From assembly GCA_017302635.1 (NCBI GenBank), contig JAFLCX010000002.1:434001-498000 (forward strand): a stretch of 64,000 nt of DNA, given 5' to 3'. Source of the DNA: Hyphomicrobiales bacterium (GTDB lineage: Bacteria; Pseudomonadota; Alphaproteobacteria; Rhizobiales; Beijerinckiaceae). Position numbers and translations under genes: made by a program. A model generated the notes under the pieces. It was given only the letters and a program-made list of their open reading frames with translations. It did not search any database and was not told the DNA's origin. Of this stretch, positions 59,427 through 64,000 are shown piece after piece; within the stretch, counting starts at the first letter, position 1; every line of letters begins with the position of its first letter.

Positions 59427-60611
59427 ATGCCCTGGAACAGCAACAATGGCGGTGGCGGCGGACCCTGGCAGCCGAAAGGGCAGGGACCGAAGAACCCGAA
59501 CCCCTGGGGTGGCGGGGGCGGCGGCTCCGGCGGCGGTGGGGGCGGCAAGGAACCGCCCGATCTGGAAGAGATCCTGCGCCGCAGTCAGGATAAACTGCGC
59601 CGGGTGATGCCGGGCGGGGGTGAGGGTGGCGGATTTGGCGGCGGGCTCGGCAAGCTTGGCGGAGCCGGCATCGCCATCTTGGGCCTTCTCGCGATCATTG
59701 GCTGGTCGCTGACCGGCTTCTACACCGTGCGCCCGAACGAGGTTGGAATCGAGCGCGTGTTCGGCAAGTTCACCTCGCTCACTGCGCCGGGTCTGAACTG
59801 GAACTGGCCGTACCCGGTCGGTCGGATCGACAAGCCCACCATCGCGGTGCAGACCGTCGAGGTCGGTCTGCGAACCGGGCAGGGCGGGCGTGGCGCGCGC
59901 GATGTGCGCGAGGAAAGCCTGATGCTGACGGGCGACGAGAACATCGTCGACGTCGACTTCACGGTGCTCTGGCTTGTGGATGCGAGGAAGCCGCAGGATT
60001 TCATCTTCAACCTGCGCAACCCCGAGGGCACGGTGAAGGCCGTGGCCGAAAGCGCGATGCGTGATGTCATCGGTCGGCGTGAAATCCAGCCGATCCTGAC
60101 CGGCGCGCGTCTTGAAATCGAGCGGCAGGTTCAGGAACTGATGCAGCGCACGCTCAATTCCTACGGTGCCGGCATCGTGATCCAGCAGGTTCAGATGCTC
60201 AAAGTCGACCCGCCGAACGAGGTGATCGACGCCTTCCGCGATGTGCAGGCCGCGCGTGCCGACCAGGAGCGCGCGCAGAACGAGGCGCAGACCTACGCGA
60301 ACCGGGTGATCCCGGAAGCGCGCGGTGAAGCTTCACGCATTACTCAGCGGGCCGAAGCCGAGCGCGAGCGCATGATTGCCGATGCGCGCGGTGAAGCCGC
60401 TCGCTTCAATGCCATTCTCGATGAATACCAGAAGGCGCCCGATGTGACGCGTCAGCGTCTCTACATCGAGACGATTGAACGCATCTACAGCGGCATGGAC
60501 AAGGTTCTCATTGATCAGGGCAATGGCCAGCCCGGTGGCGGGAATGTGGTGCCGCTGCTGCCTCTGAACGATCTCTTGCGCCAGCGCGCTCAGGAACAGG
60601 GAAAACGCTGA
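59427..60611 (+). CDS. hflK: FtsH protease modulator HflK
   Basis: 394 residues. A Gly/Asn/Pro-rich cytoplasmic leader (about 1-70, including runs of glycine), one membrane helix (AGIAILGLLAIIGWSLTGF), and an SPFH/band-7 domain (VRPNEVGIERVFGKF onwards) with a periplasmic helical tail (AQNEAQTYANRVIPEARGEA). With HflC it forms a membrane cage around FtsH and limits its proteolysis. AAGGA precedes the ATG. The stop and hflC start overlap (TGATG). Confidence 0.95.
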   Translation: MPWNSNNGGGGGPWQPKGQGPKNPNPWGGGGGGSGGGGGGKEPPDLEEILRRSQDKLRRVMPGGGEGGGFGGGLGKLGGAGIAILGLLAIIGWSLTGFYTVRPNEVGIERVFGKFTSLTAPGLNWNWPYPVGRIDKPTIAVQTVEVGLRTGQGGRGARDVREESLMLTGDENIVDVDFTVLWLVDARKPQDFIFNLRNPEGTVKAVAESAMRDVIGRREIQPILTGARLEIERQVQELMQRTLNSYGAGIVIQQVQMLKVDPPNEVIDAFRDVQAARADQERAQNEAQTYANRVIPEARGEASRITQRAEAERERMIADARGEAARFNAILDEYQKAPDVTRQRLYIETIERIYSGMDKVLIDQGNGQPGGGNVVPLLPLNDLLRQRAQEQGKR

Positions 60612-61489
60612 TGTTCCGCTCTGCTCTCGGATTTGCCGCTGCGGCGGTTGTCGTCATCGGCGGTGCCTCGATGTTCTCGGTCGATCAGACCGAACAGGCC
60701 ATTGTCACCCAGTTTGGCCAACCGGTGCGCGTGATCACGCAGCCGGGCCTGAACTTCAAGATCCCGTTCATTCAGCAGGTGATCAGCATTGAGCGGCGCA
60801 TTCTGGATCTCGAATCGGCCTCGATTGAGGCCATCACGTCGGATCAGAAGCGTCTCGTCGTGGACGCCTTCGCGCGCTACCGGATTGAAAATCCGCTGCG
60901 CTATTTTCAGGCCACGGGTGGTGTTCCGCTGCGCGGCAACCAGCAGCTCGGCACCTACATGGATGCCGCCTTGCGCCGCGTGATCGGTGAATCGACCTTC
61001 CTGCTTGTGGTGAAGGAAGATCGCGGCGGGCTGATGGGTAAGATCCGCGATCAGGTCAACAGTGAGGCTGCGGCTCTCGGCGTTTCGATCGTCGATATCC
61101 GCATTCGCCGCGCCGATCTGCCGGATCAGAACTCGCAGGCCGTGTTCCGCAGGATGCAGACCGAACGTCAGCGCGAGGCGGCGGAACTGCGTGCGCAAGG
61201 TGTTGAAATTTCAGATCGCATCAAGGCGACGGCCGACCGCACTGTAACGGTGACCCGCGCCGATGCCGACAGGCTGGCACGGGAGGCGCTTGGCCGGGGC
61301 GAGGCGGAGCGCACACGGCTCCTCGCCGAGGCGCATAACCGCAACACTGAGTTCTTTGCGTTCTATCGCTCGCTTCAGGCCTATGAGACCGGCCTCAAAT
61401 CGGGTGATACGCGGCTCGTGATCACGCCGGATAGCGAGTTCTTCCGGTATCTCAACAACCCGTCGGGCAAAACGCCGGGACAGAAATAA
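60611..61489 (+). CDS. hflC: FtsH protease modulator HflC
   Basis: 292 residues. One N-terminal membrane helix (LGFAAAAVVVIGGASMFSV), then the SPFH domain (DQTEQAIVTQFGQPVRVITQPGLNFKIPF), with the conserved GVSIVDIRIRRADLPDQNSQAVFRRMQTERQREA leading into the coiled-coil tail. Partner of HflK, translationally coupled to it. A strong terminator follows, ending the unit. Confidence 0.96.
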   Translation: MFRSALGFAAAAVVVIGGASMFSVDQTEQAIVTQFGQPVRVITQPGLNFKIPFIQQVISIERRILDLESASIEAITSDQKRLVVDAFARYRIENPLRYFQATGGVPLRGNQQLGTYMDAALRRVIGESTFLLVVKEDRGGLMGKIRDQVNSEAAALGVSIVDIRIRRADLPDQNSQAVFRRMQTERQREAAELRAQGVEISDRIKATADRTVTVTRADADRLAREALGRGEAERTRLLAEAHNRNTEFFAFYRSLQAYETGLKSGDTRLVITPDSEFFRYLNNPSGKTPGQK

Positions 61490-61498
61490 GGGTGCGCG

Positions 61499-61526
61499 AG
61501 CCCGGGCAGCCTTGTCCGGGCTTTTT
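61499..61526 (+). terminator. Rho-independent terminator after hflC
   Basis: AGCCCGG and CCGGGCT pair perfectly over 7 bp, extended inward by two more pairs, and run into TTTTT. It lies 10 nt after the hflC stop codon. Confidence 0.88.
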
Positions 61527-61595
61527 CGTGCGTCATCCGGCAGGGGGACGGATGCGGGCATTGCTTGTGGCCTTCGGGTGTGGTGGTGTTGCGCC

Positions 61596-61802
61596 ATGAG
61601 CGATCTCGTGCTCGCGCTCGCCCTCATGTTCGCGCTGGAGGGCCTTGCCTTCGCGGCTTTCCCGGGTGCCATGCGGCGAGCCATGCGCGATGCTGCCGAA
61701 ACCCCGGAACAGGTTTTGCGGCTGATCGGTTTCGGCTGCGCGGCTCTGGGGATCTTTCTGGTTTGGGCGATCCGGGGTTTTCCCGCGATCAACCTGTTGT
61801 GA
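61596..61802 (+). CDS. DUF2065 family small membrane protein
   Basis: 68 residues with two membrane helices: LVLALALMFALEGLAFAAFPGAMRRAM and VLRLIGFGCAALGIFLVWAIRG. This is the DUF2065 (YjeT-like) family, usually found between hflC and degP or purA. Function unknown; its constant place beside hflKC suggests an envelope quality-control role. The ribosome binding site is weak. It starts after the hflC terminator, so it needs its own promoter or read-through. Confidence 0.88.
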   Translation: MSDLVLALALMFALEGLAFAAFPGAMRRAMRDAAETPEQVLRLIGFGCAALGIFLVWAIRGFPAINLL

Positions 61803-61906
61803 AGCCTTCGTCCCGCGCAAAACCTGTCGCGTTTCTGCCTTATTTGATACCTTCATAACATGCGTCGCGGGCGGCGACGTTTCTAGCAGGACAACGAGGA
61901 TCAAGG

Positions 61907-63430
61907 ATGTCCCATCTCATGGAGACCAGGTCTCAGCAGCAGGCGAAGGGGAGCGCGCCAATGGCCGCGCGGTTTTTCGCGGTGCTGTTTCTTTCGCTTT
62001 CGGTGATTGCGCCGGGTTTCGCGCAGAATTCGCGTGCGCCGGAAGGTTTTGCTGACCTCACCGAACGGGTGATGGATGCGGTGGTGAATATCAAGGCGTC
62101 GCAGCGCGTGGCGCAGCGCAATGTACCGCTGCCGCAACTGCCGCCGGGTTCGCCGTTCGAGGATCTGTTCAACGACTTTTTCAACCGCGGCAACCCCAAT
62201 CGCGGGCCCCAGCAAGGCCAGCCGCCGCAGGGGCAGCCGAACCAGCGCTCGCAGTCGCTCGGGTCCGGTTTCGTGATTGATGCCTCGGGTATCGTTGTCA
62301 CCAACAACCACGTGATTGCTGAAGCGACAGATGTGTTCGTCGTGTTCAACGATGGCTCGGAGCTGAAGGCCGAAGTGCTCGGCAAGGACCCGAAGACCGA
62401 TATCGCCGTCCTGCGCGTGAAATCCGACAAGCCGCTCAAGGCCGTGAAATTCGGCGACAGCGACAAGGCGCGCGTGGGCGATTGGGTGATCGCGATCGGC
62501 AACCCGTTTGGCTTTGGTGGCTCGGTGTCGGCCGGTATCGTCTCGGCGAAGCAGCGCAACATCCGTTCCGGGCCTTACGACAGCTTCATCCAGACCGACG
62601 CCGCCATCAATCGCGGCAATTCGGGTGGCCCGCTGTTCAACATGGCCGGTGATGTGATTGGCATCAACACGGCAATCATCTCGCCCTCGGGTGGCTCGAT
62701 CGGCATCGGGTTCTCGATCCCGGCCAACCTCGCGGTCCCGATCATCAGCCAGTTGCGTGAGTTTGGCGAAACCCGTCGCGGCTGGCTCGGTGTTGCCATC
62801 CAGGATGTTGACGACGATATGGCTGATGCCCTGAAGCTCGGCTCGAAGCGTGGCGCGATGATCCTCTCCGTTGATGACAAGGGCCCCGCCAAGCCCGCCG
62901 GCATCGAACGTGAGGATGTCATCATCCGCTTCGATGGTCAGGACATCCGCAACTCGCGCGATCTGCCGCGCATCGTCGCGCAGACGCCCATCGGCAAGGA
63001 AGTGGATGTCGTGATCATGCGGCAGGGTCGCGAGGTCATCCGCAAGGTGAAGCTCGGCCGGCTTGACGAAACGCCCCAACAGGCTTCCGCGACCCGGACC
63101 GAGCCACCCGCAGCCCAGCCGAGCGGAGCCGGGATTGTGCCGGGACTGACGCTGAGCGGTGTGACGCCGGATGCCCGCCGTCGCTTCAACATCAAGGAAG
63201 GTGTGGATGGTGTGCTGGTGACGATGGTGGACGGCAACTCCATCGCGGCCGAGCGGCGTTTTGCGCCCGGCGATGTGATTGTCGAGGTGCAGCGCGAGGC
63301 GGTCAAAAGCCTTGCGGATATCCGCAAGCGCATCGACGCCTTGAAAGCCGCCGGTCAGAAACGGGCCTTGTTCTACGTGGCCTCGGGTCCGGAAGGCACG
63401 TTGCGCTACGTCACTTTGCCGATCGAGTGA
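61907..63430 (+). CDS. degP: DegP/HtrA-family periplasmic serine protease
   Basis: 507 residues. Signal peptide ([21 protein letters not shown]) after an 18-residue leader; the ATG at 61961 would give a more usual signal peptide. Catalytic triad His135 (TNNHVI), Asp165 (KTDIAVL) and Ser239 (RGNSGGPL). Two PDZ domains follow ([19 protein letters not shown] and [20 protein letters not shown]). A Gly/Pro/Gln-rich loop precedes the protease core. It degrades or refolds damaged envelope proteins. No clear heat-shock promoter was recognised. Confidence 0.94.
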   Translation: MSHLMETRSQQQAKGSAPMAARFFAVLFLSLSVIAPGFAQNSRAPEGFADLTERVMDAVVNIKASQRVAQRNVPLPQLPPGSPFEDLFNDFFNRGNPNRGPQQGQPPQGQPNQRSQSLGSGFVIDASGIVVTNNHVIAEATDVFVVFNDGSELKAEVLGKDPKTDIAVLRVKSDKPLKAVKFGDSDKARVGDWVIAIGNPFGFGGSVSAGIVSAKQRNIRSGPYDSFIQTDAAINRGNSGGPLFNMAGDVIGINTAIISPSGGSIGIGFSIPANLAVPIISQLREFGETRRGWLGVAIQDVDDDMADALKLGSKRGAMILSVDDKGPAKPAGIEREDVIIRFDGQDIRNSRDLPRIVAQTPIGKEVDVVIMRQGREVIRKVKLGRLDETPQQASATRTEPPAAQPSGAGIVPGLTLSGVTPDARRRFNIKEGVDGVLVTMVDGNSIAAERRFAPGDVIVEVQREAVKSLADIRKRIDALKAAGQKRALFYVASGPEGTLRYVTLPIE

Positions 63431-63453
63431 GGTAAACTCCGGCCAAGCGTTCC

Positions 63454-63479
63454 AAGGGGCGGGAAACCGCCCCTTTTTT
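63454..63479 (+). terminator. Rho-independent terminator after degP
   Basis: AAGGGGCGG and CCGCCCCTT pair perfectly over 9 bp around a GAAA loop, ending in a run of six T. It sits between degP and the convergent serB. Confidence 0.9.
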
Positions 63480-64000
63480 CATGCTTCCGTGATGTCTTCA
63501 TCGCGATAACCCTGCGCGTAGAGAAGCGTGCGCAGATCCGTGTGGTCGATCCGGGCATGGGCGGCTTCAGCCACGATGGGCTTGGCGTGGAACGCCACGC
63601 CGAGACCAGCCTCACCCAGCATGGCGAGGTCGTTCGCACCATCGCCCACAGCCAGTGTCTCCTGCACGCCCAGTCGGTGCGCGTCGCGCAACTCGACCAA
63701 TGTGGCGCGCTTGGCTTCGCGCCCGAGAATCGGCTCGGCTACGAGCCCGGAAAACTGTCCGTTCTCCATCAGCAATGTGTTCGAGCGGTGCATGTCGAAC
63801 CCGATCATTTCGCCTATCGGCCCAGTGAACACTGTGAAACCACCCGAAACGAGGGCCGTGTAAGCGCCATTCTGGCGCATGGTCCGAACCAGTGCCCGTC
63901 CCCCCGGCGTGAGCGTGATGCGCTCGGCGATCATGCGGTCGACAATCCCGGAAGGCAGTCCCTTCAGGAGTGCGACGCGCTCGCGAAGCGCAGGCTCGAA
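63479..64000 (-). CDS. serB: Phosphoserine phosphatase SerB (C-terminal part, runs off right edge)
   Basis: 173 residues are visible before the stop, and the frame stays open to the window edge; the start and the first HAD motif (DxDxT) lie outside. Visible HAD motifs are ALVSGGFTVFTGPIGEMIG (motif II serine), REAKRATLVEL (motif III lysine) and VGDGANDLAMLGEAGLGVAFHAKP (motif IV aspartates), the pattern of SerB. It performs the last step of serine synthesis. An internal ATG at 63934 is not the true start, since upstream residues (FEPALRERVALLKGLPSGIV) match the family. Confidence 0.93.
   Translation of the reverse strand, partial: FEPALRERVALLKGLPSGIVDRMIAERITLTPGGRALVRTMRQNGAYTALVSGGFTVFTGPIGEMIGFDMHRSNTLLMENGQFSGLVAEPILGREAKRATLVELRDAHRLGVQETLAVGDGANDLAMLGEAGLGVAFHAKPIVAEAAHARIDHTDLRTLLYAQGYRDEDITEA

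Overview
The window is a mostly core chromosomal segment of a high-GC alphaproteobacterium, most likely of the order Hyphomicrobiales (Rhizobiales). The evidence is a circularly permuted tmRNA gene whose tag reads ANDNYAPVAQAA, an alphaproteobacterial-type SspB, an FtsZ with a very long linker, a DUF4169 plus ribbon-helix-helix pair beside fumC, and an AAAAGTGGAAACCGGTTTTT palindrome of the kind scattered through Rhizobiales genomes. I cannot name the genus from the sequence alone.

Layout. 1-5,000: the N-terminal part of a FliK-like gene (minus strand, running off the left edge), ettA, a Tat-exported metallo-beta-lactamase-fold hydrolase, and an ArsR regulator fused to a methyltransferase. 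The regulator heads a methionine operon with metF and metH (to 9,539) and has a 20-bp near-perfect palindrome just upstream. 9,546-11,789 (minus): a trans-3-hydroxyproline dehydratase-like enzyme, an AmiD-like amidase and a glycine-zipper lipoprotein. 11,961-12,352: rnpB with a recognisable promoter. 12,512-31,837: a complete division and cell wall (dcw) cluster, mraZ-rsmH-ftsL-ftsI-murE-murF-mraY-murD-ftsW-murG-murC-murB-ddl-ftsQ-ftsA-ftsZ. It is preceded by four exactly phased MraZ-type operator repeats and followed by lpxC, bamD, recN and ligA.

38,126-46,243: minus-strand MFS exporter, X-Pro aminopeptidase, prmA, a hicAB toxin-antitoxin pair in an AT-rich pocket, and a UvrD/PcrA helicase. 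Between them sits a small plus-strand unit encoding two tiny proteins (78 and 38 aa) with a strong terminator. 46,432-52,742: DUF1993, FkbM methyltransferase, an FAD-linked D-lactate/glycolate-type dehydrogenase and a large AsmA protein. 52,723-57,001: small regulators, a DM13 protein, fumC, an orphan TctC-like binding protein and sspB. 57,100-57,410: two-piece ssrA (tmRNA), on the same strand as and directly upstream of sspB. 57,598-63,430: DUF2853, thyA-folA, hflK-hflC, DUF2065 and degP. The right edge cuts serB.

How it fits together: the central 20 kb makes lipid-II and the divisome, and lpxC and bamD extend it to the outer membrane. metF, metH, thyA and folA share the folate one-carbon pool. 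ssrA, sspB, hflKC and degP are protein quality control. I saw no prophage, CRISPR array, insertion sequence or obvious new multi-gene system. The parts that known families do not explain are mostly regulatory or very small: the repeat cluster at 57,471-57,525, the two-peptide unit at 41,531-41,952 with its palindromes, and the hairpins after ftsZ and around ettA.
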